A program made the position numbers and the translations under genes. A DNA stretch of 6,298 bases from Candidatus Competibacteraceae bacterium (GTDB lineage: Bacteria; Pseudomonadota; Gammaproteobacteria; Competibacterales; Competibacteraceae). Below are positions 1 to 6,214 of this stretch, one piece after another (the first letter of the stretch is position 1; each line of letters opens with the position of its first letter). Location: the NCBI GenBank assembly GCA_020444985.1, contig JAGRHK010000105.1:1-6298 (forward strand), given 5' to 3'. Below the pieces are notes generated by a model that did not search any database, was not told the DNA's origin, and was given only the letters and a program-made list of their open reading frames with translations.

Positions 1-1
1 G

Positions 2-1657
2 TGCATCCACTTCATCGTGAATAACCAGATCGGCTTTACGACGAGCCCGAAATTCGCACGGTCTTCGCCCTATCCCTCGGATGTCGCGAAGATGGTCGCG
101 GCGCCGATCTTCCATGTGAATGGCGATGATCCGGAAGCGGTGTTGTTCGTCACCCGGTTGGCGCTTGAATACCGCATGACCTTCAACAAGGATGTGGTGA
201 TCGACATGATCTGCTATCGTCGCCTCGGTCACAACGAGGCCGATGAGCCGGCCGCTACGCAACCCATGATGTACAAGAAAATCCGGGCGCGGAAGACCAC
301 CGCCAACTTGTACGCCGAGAAACTGATCGCGGAAGGGCTAATCACCGAAGCCGATTTTCAGGGGATGCAGGTGAAATACCGCGCCGATCTCGACGCGGGT
401 CAACAAGTATCCCGCCCAACGCTGCCGTCTATTAAAACCCCCTATTCCATCGACTGGGCGGCTTACAAGCATGAAGACTGGGACGCTCCGGTCCACACTG
501 CAGTATCGGCAGAGACCGTGCGTGAACTGTCTGACCGGTTGTTGAGAGTGCCGGAAGGTCTGGAGATGCATCCACGGGTCGCCAAGATCATGGACGACCG
601 CCGCAAGATGGCGGCGGGCGCGTTGGCGCTGGACTGGGGGTTCGCCGAAAACCTGGCTTACGCGACCCTGCTCAATGAAGGCTATCAGGTGCGCATCTCC
701 GGTCAGGACTGCGGACGCGGCACCTTCTTCCATCGGCACTCGGTGTTGCACAATCAAAAGGATGGCAGCAGCCACACGCCGTTGATGAATCTGTATCCCG
801 GTCAACCCACCTTCCTCGTCATCGATTCCATTCTGTCTGAGGAAGCCGTGCTCGGCTTTGAATATGGCTACAGCACGGCTGAACCCGATGGCCTGGTCAT
901 CTGGGAAGGTCAATTTGGCGACTTCGCCAACGGCGCCCAAGTGGTCATTGACCAGTTCATCTCCTCCGGTCAGACCAAGTGGGGTCGGTTATGCGGCTTG
1001 GTGATGCTGCTGCCGCATGGTTTCGAGGGGCAGGGTCCTGAGCATTCTTCGGCCCGGCTGGAGCGTTATCTGCAATTATGCGCCGAGAACAACATCCAGG
1101 TGGTCGTACCGTCAACCCCGGCCCAATGTTTCCACATGTTGCGCCGGCAGATGCTGCGCCCGTTCCGCAAGCCCCTGATTGTGATGAGTCCCAAGAGCCT
1201 GTTGCGACATCGGATGGCGGTCAACGCCCTGGAGGATCTGACTGAAGGCCATTTCCAGGAGATCCTCCCCGAGATCGATCCGATTGATCCGGAAAAGATT
1301 ACGCGCGTGGTGGCATGCAGCGGCAAAGTCTATTACGACCTGCTGGAAGCGCGCCGCGAACGGAATCTGGAACACGTCGCAATTATTCGGATCGAGCAGC
1401 TTTACCCCTTCCCACAGACACAGTACAACCAGATTCTCGAACAGTATCCCAACCTGAGTGAGATCGTCTGGTGTCAGGAGGAACCTAAAAATCAGGGTGC
1501 TTGGTATCAAGGCCTGCACCACTTGGAGCGCGATCTGAAACCGCATCAGAAGGTGTTCTACGCGGGTCGAGAAGCCTCTGCAGCGCCGGCCGTAGGTTAC
1601 TACAGCGTCCATGTTGAGCAACAACAGAAACTTGTCAACGAGGCCCTGGGTCAGTAA
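2..1657 (+). CDS. sucA: 2-oxoglutarate dehydrogenase E1 component, C-terminal part (5' truncated by window edge)
   Basis: E1 of the cytoplasmic 2-oxoglutarate dehydrogenase complex: thiamine-diphosphate-dependent decarboxylation of 2-oxoglutarate and succinylation of the E2 lipoyl group (TCA cycle). The frame is open from base 2, so the GTG at 17 is an internal valine and not the start; 551 residues are visible. By comparison with E. coli SucA (933 aa, from memory) about 360 N-terminal residues lie outside. Seen motifs: IVNNQIGFTTS at residues 5-15, the end of the ThDP/Mg2+ motif, whose second Asn is the expected metal ligand; CYRRLGHNEADEP; SGQDCGRGTFFHRH; LSEEAVLGFEYGY, where Glu280 of the fragment aligns with the ThDP-activating Glu of E1-beta (inference); FGDFANGAQVVIDQF; GQGPEHSSARLERYLQ; and the C-terminal CQEEPKNQGAW and ASAAPAVGYYSVH. 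The GQD instead of the E. coli GED also occurs in animal OGDH, so it is not a defect. No frameshift is seen. sucB follows after 52 bp. Confidence 0.97.
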   Translation, partial: CIHFIVNNQIGFTTSPKFARSSPYPSDVAKMVAAPIFHVNGDDPEAVLFVTRLALEYRMTFNKDVVIDMICYRRLGHNEADEPAATQPMMYKKIRARKTTANLYAEKLIAEGLITEADFQGMQVKYRADLDAGQQVSRPTLPSIKTPYSIDWAAYKHEDWDAPVHTAVSAETVRELSDRLLRVPEGLEMHPRVAKIMDDRRKMAAGALALDWGFAENLAYATLLNEGYQVRISGQDCGRGTFFHRHSVLHNQKDGSSHTPLMNLYPGQPTFLVIDSILSEEAVLGFEYGYSTAEPDGLVIWEGQFGDFANGAQVVIDQFISSGQTKWGRLCGLVMLLPHGFEGQGPEHSSARLERYLQLCAENNIQVVVPSTPAQCFHMLRRQMLRPFRKPLIVMSPKSLLRHRMAVNALEDLTEGHFQEILPEIDPIDPEKITRVVACSGKVYYDLLEARRERNLEHVAIIRIEQLYPFPQTQYNQILEQYPNLSEIVWCQEEPKNQGAWYQGLHHLERDLKPHQKVFYAGREASAAPAVGYYSVHVEQQQKLVNEALGQ

Positions 1658-1709
1658 TCACGGTGATCCAGACTAAAAAAACCCTTAAAAGCATAGGGAA
1701 ACAAATACA

Positions 1710-2975
1710 ATGACCGTCGAAGTGAAAGTCCCCACCCTGCCCGAGTCCGTCTCTGACGGCACCTTGGTCAACTGGAAGAAAAAACCGGGAGAAGCGGTGC
1801 AGCGGGGTGAAAACCTCGTTGATCTGGAAACAGACAAGGTGGTTTTGGATATCCCCGCCCCAGCCGATGGCGTCCTGGGGCAAATCCTGCGTCAGGAGGG
1901 CGAGATCGTCACAACGGGCGACACCATTGCGACTCTGGAGGAGGGCGCGGCGCAACCTGCGGCTGAAGCGCCTGCAGCGGCGGCTGCGCCGGTTCCGGTC
2001 GCGCCGGCTGCGCCAGCGACGGGCGAGGCGGCGGATATGGAAGGACTCAGCCCCGCAGTGCGTCGCCTGGCCATCGAACATGGCCTGGATATCGCCAAAA
2101 TCCCTGGCAGTGGCCGCAATGGTCGCGTCACCAAAGCCGATGTGCTGGCTTACATCGAGACGCAGAAGCAGGGGCGTCCAACGCCGGCGGCAGCCCCGAC
2201 GGCAGCGCCTGCTCCTGCGCCCGCTGCAACGCCCGCTGCAACGCCTGCCGCGCCGCTCCCGCCCGATGCGCAAGGTCGGCTGGAACAACGGGTGCCCATG
2301 ACCCGGTTGCGCGCGCGCATCGCCGAACGGTTGCTGATGGCTAAGAACAACACGGCCATGTTGACGACCTTTAATGAAATCAACATGAAGCCGGTGATGG
2401 ATCTACGCAGTCGCTACAAGGACCAGTTTGAAAAGGTTCACAATGTTCGGCTCGGCTTCATGGGCTTCTTTGTCAAAGCGGTGATCGAAGCGCTCAAGCG
2501 TTATCCAGCGGTCAATGGTTCGATTGATGGCAATGACGTGGTTTATCACGGCTACTATGACATCGGCATTGCCGTGTCCTCGCCACGGGGCCTGGTCGTG
2601 CCAATCCTGCGCGACGCGGATCAAATGAGCCTGGCTGAAGTTGAAAAAGCGATCAGCGATTTTGGCCAAAAGGCGAAGGAAGGAACGTTGACGGTCGAGG
2701 AAATGACCGGCGGCACTTTCACGATTACGAATGGCGGCGTATTCGGTTCGCTGATGTCAACGCCGATTCTCAATCCACCGCAGAGCGGCATTCTTGGCAT
2801 GCATGCGACCCGTGATCGACCGATCGCTGAGAATGGCCAAGTGGTGATCCGGCCCATGATGTATGTGGCCCACTCCTACGATCATCGCATTATCGACGGA
2901 CGCGAAGCGGTAACCTTCCTGGTAACGGTCAAGGAATGCATCGAGGATCCGGCGCGACTGATTCTAAATATCTGA
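1710..2975 (+). CDS. sucB: Dihydrolipoyllysine-residue succinyltransferase (E2 of 2-oxoglutarate dehydrogenase)
   Basis: E2 core of the 2-oxoglutarate dehydrogenase complex; transfers the succinyl group from its lipoyl arm to CoA. Domains in the 421 residues: one lipoyl domain (about 2-78) with the lipoylated lysine K43 in ETDKVVLDI; an Ala/Pro-rich linker (about 80-108); the peripheral subunit-binding domain (about 112-150, SPAVRRLAIEHGLD...GRNGRVTKADV), which holds E3; a second Ala/Pro linker (about 157-185) containing a 12-bp tandem duplication; and the catalytic acyltransferase domain (about 192-421) with FTITNGGVFGSLMSTPIL and the active-site SYDHRIIDG (H392, D396). A single lipoyl domain and VPTLPESVSDGT at the N-terminus fit SucB rather than pyruvate dehydrogenase AceF. 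Length is close to the usual ~405. The start ATG has only a modest ribosome site, AGGGA at 1695-1699, 10 bases upstream, so translation may partly depend on sucA. lpd follows after 92 bp. Confidence 0.97.
   Translation: MTVEVKVPTLPESVSDGTLVNWKKKPGEAVQRGENLVDLETDKVVLDIPAPADGVLGQILRQEGEIVTTGDTIATLEEGAAQPAAEAPAAAAAPVPVAPAAPATGEAADMEGLSPAVRRLAIEHGLDIAKIPGSGRNGRVTKADVLAYIETQKQGRPTPAAAPTAAPAPAPAATPAATPAAPLPPDAQGRLEQRVPMTRLRARIAERLLMAKNNTAMLTTFNEINMKPVMDLRSRYKDQFEKVHNVRLGFMGFFVKAVIEALKRYPAVNGSIDGNDVVYHGYYDIGIAVSSPRGLVVPILRDADQMSLAEVEKAISDFGQKAKEGTLTVEEMTGGTFTITNGGVFGSLMSTPILNPPQSGILGMHATRDRPIAENGQVVIRPMMYVAHSYDHRIIDGREAVTFLVTVKECIEDPARLILNI
2220..2243 (+). repeat. 12-bp tandem repeat in the E2 linker
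   Basis: CCCGCTGCAACG occurs twice head to tail (2220-2231 and 2232-2243), encoding AATP-type units within the flexible Ala/Pro linker between the subunit-binding and catalytic domains of SucB. The unit is a multiple of three, so gain or loss of copies would keep the frame and only change linker length. Confidence 0.85.
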
Positions 2976-2992
2976 GGGCGCATAAGGCGCCC
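2976..2992 (+). other. Intercistronic GC stem-loop directly after the sucB stop
   Basis: GGGCGC (2976-2981) and GCGCCC (2987-2992) form a perfect 6-bp stem with loop ATAAG. It begins at the first base after the sucB TGA. No T-run follows, so it is not a standard intrinsic terminator. Stabilisation of the 3' end of upstream mRNA or partial attenuation before lpd are possible roles (inference). Confidence 0.5.
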
Positions 2993-2996
2993 GGCG

Positions 2997-3052
2997 TCAG
3001 GCATCAGGCATCCACCTGAAACCCGGCGCCTGAAACCTGAAATCTGAAATCC
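2997..3052 (+). repeat. Heptamer tandem repeats (TCAGGCA x2; CTGAAAY x3 plus one separate copy)
   Basis: In the sucB-lpd gap, TCAGGCA is repeated twice (2997-3010). Then CTGAAAC occurs at 3016-3022, and CTGAAAC, CTGAAAT, CTGAAAT lie head to tail at 3030-3050. The first set (TCAGG) is complementary to the second (CCTGA), for example TCAGG 3004-3008 with CCTGA 3015-3019, or TCAGGC 3004-3009 with GCCTGA 3028-3033. Alternative hairpins can therefore form upstream of the lpd ribosome site. No ORF uses this stretch. Function unknown; it resembles short intergenic repeats that vary in copy number. Confidence 0.7.
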
Positions 3053-3067
3053 ATTCAAGGTATAAGC

Positions 3068-4501
3068 ATGGCTAAAACTTATGATGTCGTCGTCATCGGC
3101 GGCGGCCCCGCCGGTTATGTGGCGGCGATTCGTTGCGCACAGCTAGGTTTGGAAACGGCTTGCGTCGAGCAATGGACCAATTTCAAGGGCGATCCCGCCT
3201 TGGGCGGCACCTGCCTGAACGTGGGTTGCATTCCCTCTAAAACCCTGCTGGAGTCGTCCGAGCAATATCATCATATCAAAGAAGGCATTGCCAGCCATGG
3301 CATCCGTGTTGAAGGCCTCCAGCTTGATCTGAACCAGATGATGGCTCGCAAAGAGGACATTGTGCTGCAATTGACCAACGGCATTGGAGCGCTTTTCAAA
3401 GCCAACGGCGTCGAGTGGTTACAAGGCCACGGCAAGCTGTTAGCCAATCGCCAGGTCGAAATTACTGCCCAGGATGGTTCAACGGAAGTCGTCAGCGCGG
3501 ATCATGTCATCATCGCCACAGGTTCCAAGCCGATTGAAATTGGCGCTGCGCCGGTTGATAACGCCGAGGGATTCATCGTTGATTCAACCGGCGCGCTGGA
3601 TTTTCGCGAGGTGCCGGGAACGCTGGGCGTGATTGGCGCTGGCGTGATCGGTCTGGAGCTGGGCAGCGTTTGGAATCGCCTGGGTTCCAAAGTCATCATG
3701 CTGGAGGCGGTCGAGGATTTCCTGGCGCTGGCCGATCAGCAAATTGCCCGCGAAGCCCTGCGCCAGTTCAAAAAGCAAGGGCTGGATATTCGCCTGGGTA
3801 CCCGGGTGACTGCCACGCAAAAGACTGAAAATGGCGTGCTGGTGTCGTTCAAAGACAAGGATAGCGAACAGGAAGTCACCGTCGACAAATTGCTGGTGTC
3901 CGTCGGTCGCCGACCGAACATCGACAATGTGGCGGCGCCCGAAGCAGATCTGCTGCTGGATGAGCGGGGTTGCATTTACGTTGACGATAAGTGCGAGACC
4001 AATTTGCCAGGAGTCTATGCGATCGGCGATGTGGTGCGGGGACCCATGCTGGCCCACAAGGGTTCCGAGGAAGGGATCATGGTTGCGGAGAATATCGCCG
4101 GTCAGCACGGACATCTGAACTATGACGCCATCCCCTGGGTTATTTACACCAACCCGGAAATCGCCTGGGTGGGCAAAACCGAACAGGCGCTGAAAACTGA
4201 AGGCATTCCCTACAAGATCGGGACTTTCCCATTCAGCGCCAACGGTCGCGCCAAGGCCATGGAAGCCGCGACCGGCATGATCAAACTACTGGCCCATGCG
4301 GAAACCGATACGCTGCTCGGTTGCCATATCATTGGCCCGTTTGCGTCCGAGCTGGTTCAGGAAGCCGTGCTGGCGATGGAGTTCCATGCGAGTAGCGAAG
4401 ATCTGGCGCGCACCATCCACGGTCACCCGACCCTGTACGAGGCCATGCATGAAGCGGCGCTGTCCGTGCATGGCCGCGCCTTGCATAAGATCAATACCTG
4501 A
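3068..4501 (+). CDS. lpd: Dihydrolipoyl dehydrogenase (E3 of 2-oxoglutarate dehydrogenase)
   Basis: FAD flavoprotein that reoxidises dihydrolipoyl groups on E2 and reduces NAD+; cytoplasmic homodimer. Seen in the 477 residues: the FAD-binding Rossmann motif VVIGGGPAGYVAA (8-20); the redox disulfide GGTCLNVGCIPSK with C49 and C54; the NAD-binding GAGVIG (190-195); the second FAD motif YAIGD (A318-D321); and the C-terminal dimer-interface motif HPTLYE, with the catalytic pair H453 and E458. There is no N-terminal lipoyl domain. The insert between the first Rossmann motif and the disulfide (NFKGDPALGGTC) resembles pseudomonad LpdG, which serves 2-oxoglutarate dehydrogenase; the location after sucB supports this. 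It could also supply E3 to pyruvate dehydrogenase or the glycine cleavage system. The start ATG has AAGG at 3057-3060, 7 bases upstream. Confidence 0.97.
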   Translation: MAKTYDVVVIGGGPAGYVAAIRCAQLGLETACVEQWTNFKGDPALGGTCLNVGCIPSKTLLESSEQYHHIKEGIASHGIRVEGLQLDLNQMMARKEDIVLQLTNGIGALFKANGVEWLQGHGKLLANRQVEITAQDGSTEVVSADHVIIATGSKPIEIGAAPVDNAEGFIVDSTGALDFREVPGTLGVIGAGVIGLELGSVWNRLGSKVIMLEAVEDFLALADQQIAREALRQFKKQGLDIRLGTRVTATQKTENGVLVSFKDKDSEQEVTVDKLLVSVGRRPNIDNVAAPEADLLLDERGCIYVDDKCETNLPGVYAIGDVVRGPMLAHKGSEEGIMVAENIAGQHGHLNYDAIPWVIYTNPEIAWVGKTEQALKTEGIPYKIGTFPFSANGRAKAMEAATGMIKLLAHAETDTLLGCHIIGPFASELVQEAVLAMEFHASSEDLARTIHGHPTLYEAMHEAALSVHGRALHKINT

Positions 4502-4529
4502 TTCAAGATAACGATTCATTTTCTGTCTT

Positions 4530-4554
4530 CCCTTTCCCCTTCACGGGGGAAGGG
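4530..4554 (+). repeat. REP-like C/G stem-loop downstream of lpd
   Basis: CCCTTTCCCC (4530-4539) pairs with GGGGGAAGGG (4545-4554): 10 pairs including one T-G wobble, loop TTCAC. It lies 28 bases after the lpd stop. The following bases (CGCCAATAAAAATAAT) are A-rich and contain no T-run, and the minus strand has none in the right place either, so a classic intrinsic terminator is not supported on either strand. The pattern resembles the CCCT...C/G...AGGG extragenic repeats scattered through many proteobacterial genomes. It probably marks the 3' end of the suc operon transcript (inference). Confidence 0.5.
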
Positions 4555-4591
4555 CGCCAATAAAAATAATCAGGCGAAATAGGGATAACCT

Positions 4592-4608
4592 GTCAGGGCT
4601 GACTTTTC
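4592..4608 (+). promoter_or_regulatory. Short dyad GTCAG-GG-CTGAC followed by TTTT
   Basis: A perfect 5-bp inverted repeat with a 2-base centre (4592-4603) is followed by TTTT, 26 bases before the SDR start codon with the ribosome site in between. It could be an operator for a dimeric regulator of the SDR gene or a very weak terminator-like hairpin. It is short enough to be chance. Confidence 0.2.
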
Positions 4609-4620
4609 GTTAGCGTCACT

Positions 4621-4625
4621 GGAGG
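4621..4625 (+). promoter_or_regulatory. Ribosome binding site of the SDR gene
   Basis: GGAGG lies 8 bases before ATG 4634. It is the best Shine-Dalgarno match of the genes in this window, fixes the start of the SDR gene, and suggests translation independent of lpd. Confidence 0.8.
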
Positions 4626-4633
4626 GAAAAACC

Positions 4634-5371
4634 ATGTTAAGTGATAAGAAGACGAAACCGGTCGCCGTTGTCACCGGCGCCAATCGTGGATTAGGCTTGG
4701 AAACCGCGCGGCAGTTGGCCAAGCGGGATATTCAAGTGATCGTTACAAGTCGTAACGCAGGTAAGGGCGAAATCGCCATCGAGAAACTGCTGGCCGAGGG
4801 ACTCGATGTCGTGTTTCAACCGCTGGATGTGACTTCCGAGAGCAGCGTCGCCGAACTGGGGGCGTTTATTCACAGCCGTTGCGGCCGGGTGGATATCCTG
4901 GTGAATAATGCGGGCGTTTTTCTTGACATCCACAGCTCCGAAGATACCAGCAGCGCCAGTGTCTTTAACGCCAGCCTGGAAACGCTGACGGCGACGCTCA
5001 AAGCCAATGTGTATGGTCCTTTGTTGCTGGCTCAAGAATTAATGCCACTGATGAAACAGCAACACTATGGCCGGATCGTCAACGTCTCCAGCGGCATGGG
5101 TCAACTCAGCGACATGGAAGGGCGATCACCGGCCTATCGGATTTCCAAAACCGCTCTGAACGCCTTGACGCGCATTCTGGCGGCGGAAACTCAGGGCTTT
5201 AATATCCTTGTCAATTCAGTCTGCCCAGGCTGGGTGCGCACGGACATGGGAGGACCTAACGCCGAGCGGACCATTGAGCAGGGCGCTTCAGGCATCGTCT
5301 GGGCCGCCACCTTGCCGGATGATGGACCCACCGGTGGCTTTTTCCGTGATGGACAACCGATTCCCTGGTAA
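4634..5371 (+). CDS. Short-chain dehydrogenase/reductase (SDR), substrate unknown
   Basis: A 245-residue classical SDR, probably a soluble NADP(H)-dependent carbonyl reductase or alcohol dehydrogenase. Seen: the cofactor motif TGANRGLG (14-21); basic R18 and R40 (TSRN after strand 2), which favour NADPH (inference); LDV (64-66); the structural NNAG (91-94); N125; S152/S153 in VNVSSGMG; Y168 and K172 in YRISK; and PGWVRTDM (198-205). The catalytic tetrad is complete, with two or three extra residues between the Ser and Tyr compared with the shortest SDRs. The C-terminus TGGFFRDGQPIPW is typical of the subgroup that includes plant and animal carbonyl-reductase-like SDRs and many bacterial homologues of unknown substrate. 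It has no transmembrane segment. It lies 132 bp downstream of lpd on the same strand, with its own strong ribosome site and a stem-loop in between, so it may be a separate transcription unit. A functional link with the suc genes cannot be shown. Confidence 0.9.
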   Translation: MLSDKKTKPVAVVTGANRGLGLETARQLAKRDIQVIVTSRNAGKGEIAIEKLLAEGLDVVFQPLDVTSESSVAELGAFIHSRCGRVDILVNNAGVFLDIHSSEDTSSASVFNASLETLTATLKANVYGPLLLAQELMPLMKQQHYGRIVNVSSGMGQLSDMEGRSPAYRISKTALNALTRILAAETQGFNILVNSVCPGWVRTDMGGPNAERTIEQGASGIVWAATLPDDGPTGGFFRDGQPIPW

Positions 5372-5381
5372 TCCATCAGGA

Positions 5382-5403
5382 TCTTCACGCCCTAGCGTGG
5401 AGG
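5382..5403 (+). other. Stem-loop after the SDR gene that includes a GGAGG sequence
   Basis: TCTTCACGC (5382-5390) pairs with GCGTGGAGG (5395-5403) around loop CCTA: 9 pairs, two of them T-G wobbles, with a perfect CACGC/GCGTG core. It starts 10 bases after the SDR stop. AAAAAA follows on the + strand, so it is not a canonical terminator for SDR. The 3' arm holds GGAGG, placed 5 bases before an ATG (5409) that opens only a 7-codon ORF (MPSSLPG). Confidence 0.45.
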
Positions 5404-5404
5404 A

Positions 5405-5518
5405 AAAAATGCCAAGCAGCTTGCCAGGCTGATTAACCCGATACACATCAAAGCCGATGAACAACACATTGTCCTGATACTTCAGAAATTTCCAGTTACT
5501 ACCTACTACCCGTCGTAA
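5405..5518 (-). pseudogene. Possible decayed C-terminal fragment of an uncharacterised protein
   Basis: On the minus strand, between a TAG at 5519-5521 and about 5405, one frame reads like real protein: RVVGSNWKFLKYQDN, followed by VLFIGFDVYRVNQPGKLLGIF. From memory, this matches the C-terminal pattern (V-T-x-G-x-x-W-K-F-L-K-L-x-x-N-x-x-x-I-D-x-x-x-Y-Y...K-I-L-G-I-L) of a family of hypothetical proteins found in many cyanobacteria and some gammaproteobacteria. There is no start codon or ribosome site, no N-terminal part, and the frame runs on into antisense SDR sequence, so it can only be a relic. The HAD gene ends 8 bases upstream on the same strand but in another frame. The match is recalled and was not searched; the open frame alone (about 40 codons) could be chance. 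Confidence 0.35.
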
Positions 5519-5526
5519 CTACAATT

Positions 5527-6213
5527 TCAGCTTCCCCAATTGGCTAATACGCATTCCAACTCAACCAGACTGACGATTTCCGCATCGGCTCGCGAACCGC
5601 CAGGCCAGTCCCGTCCGATGCGGTTGATCCAGACTGTGCGGAAACCGGCTTGGGCCGCGCCAAGGACATCATGCTCCGGGTCGTCGCCCACATGGACAAT
5701 TTGTTCAGGCGGCACCGCCAACTGCTGACAGGCCAGATCGAACATCAACGGTTCCGGTTTGGCCGCGCCCACGTCAATCGCATTCAGCGAGAACGCAAAC
5801 AGGTCGTACAGACCGATCAAGCGCAGATCGGCATTGCCGTTGGATAACGAGGCCAGGGTATAACGTTGGCCTAGCCGCTCCAGGGTCGGACGCACATCGG
5901 CAAACGGTTCTACGGCGTTGCGGGCGACAAAGAACACCGCAAACGCGCCTTCCACATCGAATTCCACATAATTCGCTCGTCGCGCCGCCAGCCACAACGC
6001 CTCTTTGCGCAAGCGGGTGCGGTCATACGCAATGTCCGGGCAAGCCGCAATCACCTCCTGTGACAACTCCCGCAACTCTAACGGGGTAAATTGCTCCGGG
6101 ATACGGGGATAGCGGGCCATCAGCCAATCGTGGAGCAATGCCTCGGCGCGTTCGACCACCGGCCAGATATCCCACAGGGTGTCGTCCAGGTCGAAGGTAA
6201 TGGCTTTGATCAT
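5527..6213 (-). CDS. HAD-superfamily hydrolase, YigB-like phosphatase
   Basis: A 228-residue cytoplasmic phosphatase-type HAD protein. Motif I is FDLDDTLWD (nucleophile D8, acid/base D10); motif II is SLSNGN (S124, N125); motif III Lys is K152 in GAAKPEPLMF; motif IV is VHVGDDPEHD (D177, D178, D182). All catalytic residues are present. A helical C1-type cap occupies roughly residues 17-100. The layout and the motifs SNGNA and HVGDD resemble E. coli YigB (238 aa), described as an FMN and 5-amino-6-ribitylamino-uracil phosphate phosphatase; the substrate here is not proven. The ATG (6213-6211) lies one base after the stop of the upstream PLP-enzyme gene and has no strong Shine-Dalgarno, so translation is probably coupled to it. 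It converges with the SDR gene across 155 bp. Confidence 0.9.
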   Translation of the reverse strand: MIKAITFDLDDTLWDIWPVVERAEALLHDWLMARYPRIPEQFTPLELRELSQEVIAACPDIAYDRTRLRKEALWLAARRANYVEFDVEGAFAVFFVARNAVEPFADVRPTLERLGQRYTLASLSNGNADLRLIGLYDLFAFSLNAIDVGAAKPEPLMFDLACQQLAVPPEQIVHVGDDPEHDVLGAAQAGFRTVWINRIGRDWPGGSRADAEIVSLVELECVLANWGS

Positions 6214-6214
6214 C

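Noticed and set aside
17..19. GTG as the start codon of a 546-residue protein
   Set aside because: The frame is open to base 2, and the preceding residues (CIHFI) belong to the conserved strand before VNNQIGF of SucA; the true start is upstream of the window.
693..735. GQDCGRGTF instead of GEDAGRGTF in SucA as a possible inactivating change
   Set aside because: GQD is also found in active animal 2-oxoglutarate dehydrogenase, and the ThDP-activating Glu is the one in LSEEAVLGFEYGY, which is intact.
1657..1667. Palindrome ATCAC-G-GTGAT overlapping the sucA stop
   Set aside because: A one-base centre prevents a stable RNA hairpin, and an operator inside this gap is not otherwise supported.
1635..2288. 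Long Arg-rich minus-strand frame opposite sucB
   Set aside because: It is the antisense shadow of the GC-rich Ala/Pro linker codons, with low-complexity Arg runs, no ribosome site and no recognisable domain.
4580..4590. TAGGGATAAC, resembling the first half of the I-SceI recognition site
   Set aside because: Only the first ten of 18 bases match and there is no intron or homing endonuclease nearby; coincidence.
4555..4620. Sigma-70 promoter for the SDR gene
   Set aside because: AATAAT at 4565-4570 could serve as a -10, but no acceptable -35 lies at the right distance; no pair is good enough to annotate.
5396..5518. + strand open stretch of about 40 codons (KQLARLINPIHIKADEQ...) in the SDR frame after a TAG
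   Set aside because: It has no start codon in frame and is exactly antisense to the more protein-like minus-strand frame; treated as its shadow.
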